Shown one piece after another: positions 53,477 to 62,103 of a stretch of 64,000 bases of DNA. The position numbers and the translations under genes were made by a program. Where the stretch lies: assembly GCA_021801705.1 (NCBI GenBank), contig JAJYXP010000072.1:62001-126000 (forward strand), read 5' to 3'. The stretch is from Pseudomonadota bacterium. GTDB taxonomy: Bacteria > Pseudomonadota > Gammaproteobacteria > Burkholderiales > Sulfuricellaceae. Numbering within the stretch: position 1 is the first letter of the stretch; each line of letters opens with the position of its first letter. The notes beneath the pieces were generated by a model. It was not told the origin of the DNA. It did not search any database and saw nothing but the letters and a program-made list of their open reading frames with translations.

Positions 53477-55122
53477 AGCTGCTGCGCCGGTTGATTCCAT
53501 GGCTGATGCTAGGCTGGGCCTGCGCTGCGGCGGCGGCCTCGTTCGAGGTGCGCGTGGAGCCGAAAGCGCTGGCCATGGGCGAGCCGCTGAGCGCCGAAAT
53601 CCGTGCTACCGGCCTGGGCGCAGGGCTCGACGAATCGATCATTGCACCCTGGCGGCGGGACTTCGAGGTGTACACGGTATCCACTTCGACCGCGGAACAG
53701 CGCGGGCGCAGCACGCAGGTGATGAGCGTCACGCTCTATCCCTTGCGCAGCGGAGAGCTGTCCCTGGCGCCCCTGGCGTTGGCAGGGAAAGCGAGCCGGG
53801 CGGTGCCGGTCATGGTCGAGACGTCGGGGCCGGACGTGCCCCATGTATTCGCGCGCGCCTACCTCGATCGTGTTCACCCGAACGGACACGGCGGCCGCGC
53901 CAACCCGAATGATGAACGTCGCGACCGCCGTGTCCGTTCCCTCTCTCCTACCTCTCCCCCAGAGGGGGAGAGTGATGAAGTGTCGCTTCGCGACGTTCAC
54001 GTTAATGTGCGCGAGGCCGTGCTGCTCACGCTCGACCTGTACGACGACGGCAGCCTGCAGTGGTCCCCGCCCAGCGAACTGCGGGCGCCGGATATGCACC
54101 TGCGCTACCTCGGCGAACGCCAGGCGGAAGCCGCGGTAGAGGGCGCGGCATACACCGTGCACCGCCATCGCTGGGCATTGACCCCGCTGCGCGAGGGTAG
54201 CCTGGAGGTGAAATTCCCCACGCTAGGCGCAGTGAAGTTCGGCAAGCGCTTGCGTTATCCCGCACCCGCCGTCGTCTTCCAGGCGTCGCCGGTGCCGGCG
54301 TATCTGCCGGTTCATGTGCCCGTCGGCAAAGTGTCGCTTGCCCCCGGGCCGCTGCCGGCCGGGGGGGTCGTCGGCCGGCCGGTCAACTGGACATTCACGG
54401 TGAGCGGCGCCGGCATCACCGCCGAAGGTCTGTCGCGCCTGCTGGCAGACCTGCCCGACCGCGCCGGGCTGCATGCCTATGCCGCGCAAGTGAGCGCGCG
54501 CGCGGCAACCCCCGGCGATGCCGGTGCGGTGCAAACCTTCGACGTCGCCATTCCCGTCACGCCCTTGGCGGGAGGCGCAATCCGCCTGCCCGACGTGCGG
54601 CTGCCCTATTTTGATCAGGCCACCGGCCGTATCTTGCTGGCACAATTGACCGGCGCCCCGGTGGAGGTCGTGGACCCCGTGCGGCAACGCATCATCGCCG
54701 CGGTCTTGCTGCTCGGCGGCACGCTGCTTGCGGGTATGCTTGCGTTCGCCGGCGTGCGCCGGTGGAAGCGGATGCGCATCAGGCACGCCGCGCTGGCGCG
54801 GGTGCGGGCGGCGGACAGCGCCGAGGCGCTGACGCGCGCGCTGCTGGCATTCGACGACGGCCATGGAGCGCCCGGCGGCACGACATTGGGGCAGTGGCTA
54901 GTCAGGCTGGAAGAGCGGGTGGAGGCGTCGGGGCAACTGGCGCAGTTGGTGGACGCGCTTGAGGCGGGGCGCTATGGCGCCGGCAAGCGGCCGGAAATCG
55001 CGGCGCTGCGGGCGGCCTTTGCCCAAACCCTCGCCAGCTTGCGCCCCAAGCGGAGCAGCGCGGGGCGCAAACGCGATCCGGCGCACGGTGATTGGACCGA
55101 CGCGGCGAGGGAAGTCGCGTAA
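53470..55122 (+). CDS. BatD-like protein with a palindromic insertion
   Basis: A 550-residue protein with a signal peptide (LLRRLIPWLMLGWACAAAAA), BatD-type periplasmic beta domains (ASFEVRVEPKALAMGEPLSAEIRATG) and a C-terminal membrane helix near 405-425 (IIAAVLLLGGTLLAGMLAF) with a cytoplasmic tail. It closes the Bat operon. Residues about 137-177 (HPNGHGGRANPNDERRD...EGESDEVSL) interrupt the family sequence between VFARAYLDRV and HVNVREAVLLTL and are encoded by palindromic DNA (53881-53999). The frame stays open. Confidence 0.87.
   Translation: MVKLLRRLIPWLMLGWACAAAAASFEVRVEPKALAMGEPLSAEIRATGLGAGLDESIIAPWRRDFEVYTVSTSTAEQRGRSTQVMSVTLYPLRSGELSLAPLALAGKASRAVPVMVETSGPDVPHVFARAYLDRVHPNGHGGRANPNDERRDRRVRSLSPTSPPEGESDEVSLRDVHVNVREAVLLTLDLYDDGSLQWSPPSELRAPDMHLRYLGERQAEAAVEGAAYTVHRHRWALTPLREGSLEVKFPTLGAVKFGKRLRYPAPAVVFQASPVPAYLPVHVPVGKVSLAPGPLPAGGVVGRPVNWTFTVSGAGITAEGLSRLLADLPDRAGLHAYAAQVSARAATPGDAGAVQTFDVAIPVTPLAGGAIRLPDVRLPYFDQATGRILLAQLTGAPVEVVDPVRQRIIAAVLLLGGTLLAGMLAFAGVRRWKRMRIRHAALARVRAADSAEALTRALLAFDDGHGAPGGTTLGQWLVRLEERVEASGQLAQLVDALEAGRYGAGKRPEIAALRAAFAQTLASLRPKRSSAGRKRDPAHGDWTDAAREVA
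53881..53999. repeat. Palindromic repeat inserted in frame in the BatD gene
   Basis: AACGGACACGGCGG (53881-53894) pairs perfectly with CCGCCGTGTCCGTT (53925-53938); GAACGTCGCG (53915) pairs with CGCGACGTTC (53990-53999); and CTCTCCCC pairs with GGGGAGAG in between (53953-53972). The composite adds about 40 residues to BatD without a stop. The CCTCTCTCC/CTCTCCCCC part is related to the ygiQ insertion. Confidence 0.8.
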
Positions 55123-55183
55123 TCGTACATGTGGGCTCCATCCGGTTTGCTCGCGTGGTGCCGCCTTCAGGTTCGGACTTGAT

Positions 55184-55328
55184 CTAGTAGTCAGTCACGG
55201 TGAAAAGCATGGATGAGTTGAACCGTCACACCGGCGAAAGCCGGTGTCCAGGTTGTTGATTTTTCTGGATTCCGGCTTTCGCCGGAATGACGAGATTGTC
55301 CACCGGTTTCAATATGACTGACTACTAG
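55184..55328. mobile_element. Type-A CTAG element (A3) inserted in a hairpin
   Basis: A 145-bp copy that appears identical to A1 and A2, with CTAG at both edges. It splits a perfect 15-bp stem: GTTCGGACTTGATCT (55171-55185) and AGATCAAGTCCGAAC (55340-55354). Removing the element and one CTAG restores a hairpin with a 13-base loop, probably the original terminator of the Bat operon. The rest of 55123-55407 contains no gene. Confidence 0.88.
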
Positions 55329-55407
55329 CGCCGCATGCAAGATCAAGTCCGAACTTCTACAATTAAAACTTGCTGCCATCAATAGCTCCAGTTTAGAATA
55401 AGTCTAT

Positions 55408-55791
55408 ATGCGTAACCGTTCGGGAAAATTTTACCTGCTCCTGGTCCTGGCCTTCCTGCAATGCCTGGTGCCATTCCTGCATGCCCATGCCGGGGGTTTG
55501 CACGTGCCCTCCCATGTGCATATCCATATCGATGATCTCGTCCCGTCCCACTCGGCGCATCCGTCCGAATTGAGCTCCGATTCGTCCGACTTCCCGGTGG
55601 TGGGCGCTGCCGCCGAGTTCAAGCGCGACTCGGCGAGCGATGATGTCGCTTCGCTGTCGTCATCTCCTTGCTGGCGGATACAGCCTCGGCAGGCGCTTGT
55701 TCTTTCCGCCTTTCACGCTCCGTCTATACTTCCACAAAGCCCTTTCTTTTTCGGGGCGCCACCCTCTCAAGCGCCGCCTGCATCTTCTTAA
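55408..55791 (+). CDS. Small exported His-rich protein of the metal-efflux cluster
   Basis: This 127-residue protein starts with a signal-like helix (FYLLLVLAFLQCLVPFLHAHA) followed by a His-rich stretch (GGLHVPSHVHIHIDDLVPSHSAH) and a Ser/Pro-rich tail. Small proteins of this kind precede CzcCBA/CusCBA-type operons and may bind metal in the periplasm, as proposed for CzcI. It lies 85 bases before the adaptor gene on the same strand. The ribosome site is weak. The role is inferred from composition and position. Confidence 0.68.
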   Translation: MRNRSGKFYLLLVLAFLQCLVPFLHAHAGGLHVPSHVHIHIDDLVPSHSAHPSELSSDSSDFPVVGAAAEFKRDSASDDVASLSSSPCWRIQPRQALVLSAFHAPSILPQSPFFFGAPPSQAPPASS

Positions 55792-55876
55792 GCATTTTTA
55801 AAGTTAAAGGTTGGAGAATCAGCCTGCCGCTTCTGTCGGGATGCGGCCGGGTGTCGAATTTTGCAAGGAGATGGAT

Positions 55877-56998
55877 ATGTGGAAATCCCAAGGGCCGCGT
55901 GCCTGCCGGACGGTTTTATTGCTTTGCGGCCTTGCTGTCGCGGCGCCGCTGTATGCCGATGCAGGCAATGAAATCAAGCTGACTGCCAGCCAGGCGCAGG
56001 CGATGGGGGTCGAAACCGCCCCCCTCGGCACGCCGGGCGCGGCTGCCGGCAAGAGCTTGCCGGCGCGGGTGACGATCCCGGACAACCAGTTGCAGATTGT
56101 CAGCGCCCCGGTGGCCGGCCTGGTGGAAACGATTGCGGCGGCGCCCGGCCAGGCGGTGAAAAAGGGGCAGCTCCTGGCGCGTCTGCAAAGCCCCGGCCTG
56201 GTGGAAATCCAGCGCGGCCTCCTGCAGGCAACGACCCAGGCCCAGTTGGCGCGAGCATCCTTGAAACGCGACGAGAAGCTGTTTGAGGAAGGGATTATCG
56301 CCGAAAGCCGCTACCGGGCGGCAAAGGGCCGTGACGCCGAGGCCGCGGCTGCGCTTTCCGAGCGGCGCCAGGCTCTGCGCCTGGCCGGAATGAGCGAGGC
56401 GGCAATCCGGAGCCTGGAAAAAAATTACAGCCTTTCCGGCGCTATCGATATTCCCGCGCCGATCAGCGGCGTGGTGCTGGAAAGGATGGCCGTGGCCGGC
56501 CAGCGCGTCGAGGCGGCGACGCCCTTGTACAAGGTGGCGCAGTTGGCGCCCCTGTGGCTGGAAATCCAGGTGCCGGTCGCTGCGATCGGCGGCCTGCAGG
56601 CCGGCGCGGAAGTCAGCGTGCCGGCTTACCGGGCTACGGGCAAGGTGCTGCAGCTCGGCCGCGCCGTCGAGGAAGGCAGCCAGACCGTGACGATACGGGC
56701 GGAAGTGGGCCAGGGAGCGGAAAATCTGCGTCCTGGGCAGCTCGTCGAGGCGGTGGTGGCGGGCGGCAACGGCAAATCGTGGCGCGTGCCGGACACGGCG
56801 CTGATCCGCGCGCGCGACCAGGCTTATGTGTTCGTGCAAATCCCGTCCGGATTCCTCGTCCAGCCCGTCCGCGTGATGGGGGAAACGGCCGCGGGCAGCA
56901 CGATAGGCGGCGACCTCAGGGACGGCCAGCGCATCGCGGTGCGCGGCACGGTTTCGCTCAAGGCGGTGTGGCAGGGACTGGCGGCGGGGGGCGACTAA
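55877..56998 (+). CDS. RND efflux periplasmic adaptor subunit (CusB/CzcB type)
   Basis: The 373-residue adaptor has a signal peptide (about 1-28), a barrel-sandwich/lipoyl half (IVSAPVAGLVETIAAAPGQAVKKGQLLARLQSP), a helical hairpin (about 95-165) and a second half (IPAPISGVVLERMAVAGQRVEAATPLYKVAQL). It links the inner-membrane pump to the outer-membrane channel. I chose the ATG at 55877, 6 bases after AAGGAG; in-frame ATGs upstream lack a signal sequence directly behind them. No N-terminal metal-binding Met or His cluster is evident. Confidence 0.92.
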   Translation: MWKSQGPRACRTVLLLCGLAVAAPLYADAGNEIKLTASQAQAMGVETAPLGTPGAAAGKSLPARVTIPDNQLQIVSAPVAGLVETIAAAPGQAVKKGQLLARLQSPGLVEIQRGLLQATTQAQLARASLKRDEKLFEEGIIAESRYRAAKGRDAEAAAALSERRQALRLAGMSEAAIRSLEKNYSLSGAIDIPAPISGVVLERMAVAGQRVEAATPLYKVAQLAPLWLEIQVPVAAIGGLQAGAEVSVPAYRATGKVLQLGRAVEEGSQTVTIRAEVGQGAENLRPGQLVEAVVAGGNGKSWRVPDTALIRARDQAYVFVQIPSGFLVQPVRVMGETAAGSTIGGDLRDGQRIAVRGTVSLKAVWQGLAAGGD

Positions 56999-56999
56999 A

Positions 57000-57138
57000 G
57001 TGCACCTCTATAAATCCATATTTCATCCCAACTGCTGCGTTGCGAAAAAATTTTCTTGCTTACATATCACCCATATGCGGCGCGGCGAAAATTTTTTCGC
57101 GCCTGGCGTTTGGGCGAAATCTGAATTTCCAGAGGTGC
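57000..57138. repeat. Long imperfect palindrome between adaptor and pump genes
   Basis: The left arm (GTGCACCTCTATAAATCCAT to GCGAAAAAATTTTC) pairs with the right arm (GAAAATTTTTTCGCGCC to CCAGAGGTGCCC) over about 55 bases with mismatches. The right arm resembles 30177-30237. It ends just before the pump gene start and leaves little room for a ribosome site (AGAGGTG is the best candidate). Confidence 0.75.
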
Positions 57139-57143
57139 CCTAA

Positions 57144-60100
57144 ATGCTGACGCGCGCAATCGAATTCGCTCTCACCCAGCGGGTGGCGGTGCTCTTTACC
57201 ACCGTGGCGCTCATCGCCGCCGGCGTGCTGGCATTCAACTACCTGCCGATCGATGCCTTCCCCGATGTGTCTTCCACCCAGGTCAAGGTCATCATGAAGG
57301 CCCCCGGCATGACGCCGGAAGAGGTGGAAACGCGCATCACGGCGCCGCTCGAGGTGGAGCTGCTGGGCATCCCGCACAAGAAGATCCTGCGCTCGGTATC
57401 CAAGTACGCGCTCACCGACATCACCATCGATTTCGAGGACGGCACCGACATCTACTGGGCGCGCAACCAGGTGGCCGAGCGCCTCGCCGGCATAGCGCGC
57501 GACTTGCCGCCGGGAATCGGCGGCGGCCTGGCGCCGATCACCACCCCGCTGGGCGAAATGCTGATGTTCACCATCGAAGGCGGCGATCTCTCCCTGATGG
57601 AGCGCCGTACCCTGCTGGACTGGGTGATCCGCCCGCAACTGCGCACCTTGCCCGGCGTGGCGGACGTCAACACCCTGGGCGGGCTGGCGCGCGCTTTCGA
57701 AGTGGTGCCGGACAACGCAGCGCTCAACGCGCGCGGCATTTCGCTGGCGCAGTTGCAGCAGGCGCTGGAGATGAACAACCGCAACGATGGCGCCGGCCGC
57801 CTCAGCGATGGCGAGGAATCCCTGCTGGTGCGTTCCGAAGGGAGCGTCAAGAACCTCGACGACCTGCGCGCCATCGTGGTGGCGAACCGCGACGGCACGC
57901 CGGTGCGGGTGGGCGATGTGGCCACGGTGCGCATCGGCAGCCTGACGCGCTACGGCGCGGTGACCAAGGACGGCAAGGGCGAGGCGGTGGAGGGGCTGGT
58001 GCTGGGCCTGCGCGGTGCCAATGCGCGCCAGGTGGTGGCCAGCGTGCACAAGCGGCTGGCGGAAATCGCACCCACCCTGCCCAAAGGGGTCAAGACACAG
58101 ATCTTCTATGACCGCGGCAATCTGGTGGAGCGGGCCGTCGGCACGGTGTCCAAGGCGCTGATGGAGGCCATAGTCCTGGTGGTGGTGCTGCTGCTCCTGT
58201 TCCTCGGCAATGCGCGCGCCGCCTTCGTGGTGGCGCTGACCCTGCCGCTGGCGGCCTTGATCACCTTCATCCTGATGCAGTTGTTCGGCTTGTCCGCCAA
58301 CCTGATGAGCCTGGGCGGTCTCGCCATCGCCATCGGCATGCTGGTGGATGCGGCCGTGGTGGCGGTGGAGAACATCGTCTCGCATCTTGCCCATGACCAG
58401 GGCGCGGCGCGGCTGCCGCACCTGCACGTCGTCTACCGGGCGGTGCGCGAGGTGGTCACGCCGGTGACGTCCGGGGTGGTGATCATCATCGTGGTGTTCC
58501 TGCCCCTGCTCACCCTGCAGGGACTGGAAGGCAAGCTGTTCATTCCGGTGGCGCTGACCATCGTGTTTGCCTTGGCCGGCTCGCTGCTGCTTGCCTTGAC
58601 CGTGATCCCGGTTCTCTCATCCTATTTGTTGCAGCGGATGCCGCACAGCGATCCCTGGCTGGTGCGCAAGCTGGACGCACTCTACATGCCCTCGCTGAGA
58701 TGGGCGCTCGGCCACAGCCGGACAGTGATTATCGGCGCGGTGCTGGCGATGGCGCTGGCGGTAGCGGCTTACACCCAGATCGGCAAGACTTTCATGCCGG
58801 TGATGGACGAAGGCGACCTGATTATCGGCGTGGAAAAGCTGCCCTCGGTCAATCTGCAGCAATCGGTGGATCTGGACATGCGCCTCCAGCGCGCGATCAT
58901 GGAGCGGGTGCCGGAAGTGAAGGGCGTGGTGGCGCGGGTGGGCTCGGACGAACTCGGCCTCGACCCGATGGGGCTCAACCAGACCGATACTTTCCTGGTG
59001 CTGAAGCCCAGAGCCGAATGGCGCAAGCCGGACAAGGCGTGGCTGACCGACGAACTGAGGAAAGTGCTGAAGGACTTTCCCGGCATCGCCTACAGCTTCA
59101 CCCAGCCGATCGACATGCGCGTGTCGGAGATGATCATCGGCGTGCGCGGCGACGTGGCGGTGAAGATTTTCGGCCCCGATCTCGCCGCGTTGAACCAGCA
59201 GGCGGAAAAAATCGAGTCCGTGCTCAAGGGCATCAAGGGCAGCGAAGACGTGTACCGCGTCATGAACGAGGGGGTGCAGTACCTGCAGGTCGATATCGAC
59301 CGGCTTGCCGCCGGCCGCATGGGCTTTTCGGTGGATGAGATCGGCAATATGCTGCGCGCCCAGCTCGAGGGCCAGGTGCTGGGCGTGGTGCTGGAGGGCG
59401 GGCGGCGCACGCCATTGCTTCTGCGCGGCCCCGACAGCCTGCACCTTTCGCCGGCCTTGTTCGCCGGCCTGCACTTGACCCTGCCGGATGGGCGCAACGT
59501 GCCGCTGTCTGCCGTGGCGCGGCTGAAGCGGGTGGACGGGCCGGTCAAAATAGACCGGGAGAATGCCGTGCGCATGGTCGTGGTGCAGGCCAACGTGCGC
59601 GGACGCGATCTGGTCGGTTATGTCGAGGAGGCAAAGCTGGCCGCAGCCAAACAGGCCCCCCTGCCGGCAGGCTACAGCATGACCTGGGGCGGCCAGTTCG
59701 AGAACCAGCAGCGCGCCGCGGCACGCCTTGCCGTGGTGGTGCCGATCGCCCTGGCCATGATCCACCTGCTGCTGTTTTCCACCTTCGGTTCCCTGCGTCA
59801 GGCGACGCTGGTGTTCGCCAATATCCCCTTCGCAATGATAGGTGGGGTGTGGGCATTGTGGCTGTCGGGCGAATATCTTTCGGTGCCTGCCTCGGTCGGG
59901 TTTATCGCGCTGCTCGGCATCGCGGTGCTGAACGGGGTGGTGATGGTGAGCTATTTCAACCAGTTGCGCGACCATGGCCTGCCTCTGGCCGAGGTGGTGA
60001 TGGAAGGCGCCAAGCGGCGCATGAGGCCGGTGATGATGACCGCCAGCATCACCGCCTTCGGCTTGATTCCCTTGTTGTTCGCCAGCGGGCCCGGTTCCGA

Positions 60101-60224
60101 GATCCAGCGGCCTCTGGCCATCGTGGTGATCGGTGGGCTGGTGACTTCTACGCTGTTGACCTTGATCATGTTGCCGATGCTATACCGCAAGTATGGCGCG
60201 GCAGCCATGGGGAGTAAATTATGA
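57144..60224 (+). CDS. Heavy-metal RND efflux pump (CusA/CzcA family)
   Basis: The 1026-residue inner-membrane proton-driven pump has the 12-helix RND plan with two periplasmic loops. Helix 4 reads GGLAIAIGMLVDAAVVAVENI, which carries the D and E of the proton relay and lacks the DFG of CzcA, so it is nearer to CusA or other HME groups. Near QPIDMRVSEMIIGVRGD and DPMGLNQTD there are methionines at places where CusA has copper-binding Met, but the full set is not clear. Metal specificity is therefore unassigned. DUF3240 and TolC-like genes follow with 4-base overlaps. Confidence 0.93.
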   Translation: MLTRAIEFALTQRVAVLFTTVALIAAGVLAFNYLPIDAFPDVSSTQVKVIMKAPGMTPEEVETRITAPLEVELLGIPHKKILRSVSKYALTDITIDFEDGTDIYWARNQVAERLAGIARDLPPGIGGGLAPITTPLGEMLMFTIEGGDLSLMERRTLLDWVIRPQLRTLPGVADVNTLGGLARAFEVVPDNAALNARGISLAQLQQALEMNNRNDGAGRLSDGEESLLVRSEGSVKNLDDLRAIVVANRDGTPVRVGDVATVRIGSLTRYGAVTKDGKGEAVEGLVLGLRGANARQVVASVHKRLAEIAPTLPKGVKTQIFYDRGNLVERAVGTVSKALMEAIVLVVVLLLLFLGNARAAFVVALTLPLAALITFILMQLFGLSANLMSLGGLAIAIGMLVDAAVVAVENIVSHLAHDQGAARLPHLHVVYRAVREVVTPVTSGVVIIIVVFLPLLTLQGLEGKLFIPVALTIVFALAGSLLLALTVIPVLSSYLLQRMPHSDPWLVRKLDALYMPSLRWALGHSRTVIIGAVLAMALAVAAYTQIGKTFMPVMDEGDLIIGVEKLPSVNLQQSVDLDMRLQRAIMERVPEVKGVVARVGSDELGLDPMGLNQTDTFLVLKPRAEWRKPDKAWLTDELRKVLKDFPGIAYSFTQPIDMRVSEMIIGVRGDVAVKIFGPDLAALNQQAEKIESVLKGIKGSEDVYRVMNEGVQYLQVDIDRLAAGRMGFSVDEIGNMLRAQLEGQVLGVVLEGGRRTPLLLRGPDSLHLSPALFAGLHLTLPDGRNVPLSAVARLKRVDGPVKIDRENAVRMVVVQANVRGRDLVGYVEEAKLAAAKQAPLPAGYSMTWGGQFENQQRAAARLAVVVPIALAMIHLLLFSTFGSLRQATLVFANIPFAMIGGVWALWLSGEYLSVPASVGFIALLGIAVLNGVVMVSYFNQLRDHGLPLAEVVMEGAKRRMRPVMMTASITAFGLIPLLFASGPGSEIQRPLAIVVIGGLVTSTLLTLIMLPMLYRKYGAAAMGSKL

Positions 60225-60532
60225 AACAGGCCGATTGCTGTTTGACCGTGGTTTTTCCGGTCGCGCTGGAAGAAAATATTCTCGATCATCTGCTTGAGCA
60301 CCCGGAACTGGCCAGCGGGTTCACCACTTACGAGGTCGAAGGCCACGGCCAGGGCGCGGTTTACCCCAGCGTCAACGAGCAGGTGCGAGGCCGGGCGCGG
60401 CGCATGAAAATGGAAGTGGTGATGGCCCATGATGACGCCCAGGCACTGATCGCGCATTTCAAGGCCTCGTTGCCGAGCCGCGAGGTTGCTTACTGGATGA
60501 CGCCGGTAGGCGAGTTCGGGAGGTTCGCATGA
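60221..60532 (+). CDS. DUF3240 protein of the efflux operon
   Basis: This 103-residue cytoplasmic protein matches DUF3240 (CCLTVVFPVALEENILDHLLEHPELASGFTTYEVEGHGQG; VVMAHDDAQALIAHF), a PII-like small family encoded with heavy-metal RND pumps. It may sense metal or nucleotide and modulate the pump; that is inferred. ATG overlaps the pump stop (ATGA), and its own stop overlaps the next start in the same way. Confidence 0.85.
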   Translation: MKQADCCLTVVFPVALEENILDHLLEHPELASGFTTYEVEGHGQGAVYPSVNEQVRGRARRMKMEVVMAHDDAQALIAHFKASLPSREVAYWMTPVGEFGRFA

Positions 60533-61830
60533 GTAGCTCCATGCATACGATTATGCGGCCACGGATTTTCATGGGGCTGATGCTTGCCGCAGCCATTCTT
60601 GCGCACCCCGCGGCAGCGCAGCAATTGAATGCCTATCCCGATCTGCCGCCGCCGGAGGCGGTTGTGGCTGCCCTGAAAAACAGCCCGGAAGCGCTGGCGG
60701 CGCAGGCCGGCATCCAGGTTGGCGAGGCAGTCAACCGGCGTCTGCAGGCGGGGGAGCATGAGTTCAATCTGCGCGTGGCGGGGCAGCGGCGCACCGTCAA
60801 CCCTTCCGAGCGCTACCGGGAGTGGGATGTCATGCTGGAGCGGCCGATCCGGCTCCCCGGCAAGGCTGCGATTGACGGTAAGCTGGGGCAGACCGAAATG
60901 GCCCGGACGCAGACGGTGTACGGAGATGTCTTGCACGAGACCGGGCGCAGCTTGCTCAAAGCCTGGTTTTCATGGGGCCGGGAGCGAACGACGGCGCAGC
61001 AGTGGGAGGAGCAGGTGGGGCTGTTGCAGAAGGAGGCGGACATCGTCGCCAGGCGCGTACGCGCCGGCGATGCGCCGCGGCTTGAAAGCGATCTGGCCGA
61101 GGCCATGGTGGCGCAGGCCGAGAGCGCGCTGCTCCAGGCGCGGCTGCGCGAGCAGGTGGCCGCCAATGACCTGGCCCAGCGCTTCCCCGCCATTTCCCTG
61201 CCCAAGGTGCAAGCCGCCGCTACGCCGGTGCCGCTGGAGCAGGGGCTGGAATACTGGCGGGAGGAAATCCTCAGGCACAACCACGAGCTCGGTGTGGCGC
61301 GCAGCGAATCGATGTTGGGGAGGCTGCAGGCGGAGCGTGCCTCGGCCGACAGAACGCCCGACCCGACCGTAGGCATGCACATGGCCGGCGAGCGCGACGG
61401 CGCCGAGCATCTGGTCGGGCTGCACGTTTCCGTTCCCTTCCCTGGCGGAGCGCGCTCAGCCCGCACCGACGAGCAGCGTGCGCTGGCGGAGATGGCGGCA
61501 CAGCGCGAAGCCGCCGTGCTGCGCAAGGTCACCGCAGAGGCAGTCAATACCTTCGCCGCCGCCCAGGCCGCCTATGGGGGATGGCAAAGCGCGCAGGCTG
61601 CGGCTGAACGCATAGCCCGCAGCGCCGAACTGATGTCGCGGGCCTATGCCCTGGGCGAGATGGGGTTATCGGAAGTGCTGACGGCGCGCAGGCAGGCGCT
61701 GGAAGGCAACCTGGCCGCCGCGCTGGCGCGCCTGGATGCAGCCGAAACCCGCTATCGCCTGATGCTCGACGCGCATCAGCTATGGCCGCTGGATGAGGAC
61801 GAAGAGGACGCGGATCACGCCCATCTTTAG
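60529..61830 (+). CDS. TolC-family outer-membrane efflux protein
   Basis: The 433-residue channel subunit has a signal peptide (FMGLMLAAAILAHPAAA) and two similar helical halves rich in Ala/Glu/Gln, typical for TolC/CzcC proteins. It lacks an obvious lipobox Cys. It completes the B-A-DUF3240-C order. It resembles shorter CzcC-like members of heavy-metal pumps. Downstream are the tandem elements B5 and A4. Confidence 0.9.
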   Translation: MSSSMHTIMRPRIFMGLMLAAAILAHPAAAQQLNAYPDLPPPEAVVAALKNSPEALAAQAGIQVGEAVNRRLQAGEHEFNLRVAGQRRTVNPSERYREWDVMLERPIRLPGKAAIDGKLGQTEMARTQTVYGDVLHETGRSLLKAWFSWGRERTTAQQWEEQVGLLQKEADIVARRVRAGDAPRLESDLAEAMVAQAESALLQARLREQVAANDLAQRFPAISLPKVQAAATPVPLEQGLEYWREEILRHNHELGVARSESMLGRLQAERASADRTPDPTVGMHMAGERDGAEHLVGLHVSVPFPGGARSARTDEQRALAEMAAQREAAVLRKVTAEAVNTFAAAQAAYGGWQSAQAAAERIARSAELMSRAYALGEMGLSEVLTARRQALEGNLAAALARLDAAETRYRLMLDAHQLWPLDEDEEDADHAHL

Positions 61831-61839
61831 ATCGGAGGG

Positions 61840-61962
61840 CTAGTTGTCAGTCAACTCAAACCGACCGTACGTTCTTTGTAGGTGCGAATTCATTCGCACA
61901 TTTGGCCGAATGAATTCGGCCCTATAAGAAAATCATGCACATTCAACATGACAGGCTGCTAG
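61840..61962. mobile_element. Type-B CTAG element (B5)
   Basis: A 123-bp copy with CTAG at 61840-61843 and 61959-61962 and the type-B core. The right end (TTCAACATGACAGGCTG) has two changes against the consensus. It shares the right CTAG with type-A element A4, the reverse order of the A2-B2 tandem. Confidence 0.85.
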
Positions 61963-62103
61963 TAGTCAGTCACGGTGAAAAGCATGGATGAGTTGAACCG
62001 TCACACCGGCGAAAGCCGGTGTCCAGGTTGTTGAATTTTCTGGATTCCGGCTTTCGCCGGAATGACGAGATTGTCCACCGGTTTCAATATGACTGACTAC
62101 TAG
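61959..62103. mobile_element. Type-A CTAG element (A4)
   Basis: A 145-bp copy nearly identical to A1-A3. The right CTAG (62100-62103) contains the TAG stop codon of the sulfurtransferase gene on the minus strand, the third such case in the window. Confidence 0.87.

Noticed and set aside
16762-62103. CRISPR array or integron attachment sites as the explanation for repeated hairpins
   Set aside because: The repeats are dispersed over 45 kb, bounded by a duplicated CTAG, with no regular spacers, no cas or integrase genes and no attC-like R boxes.
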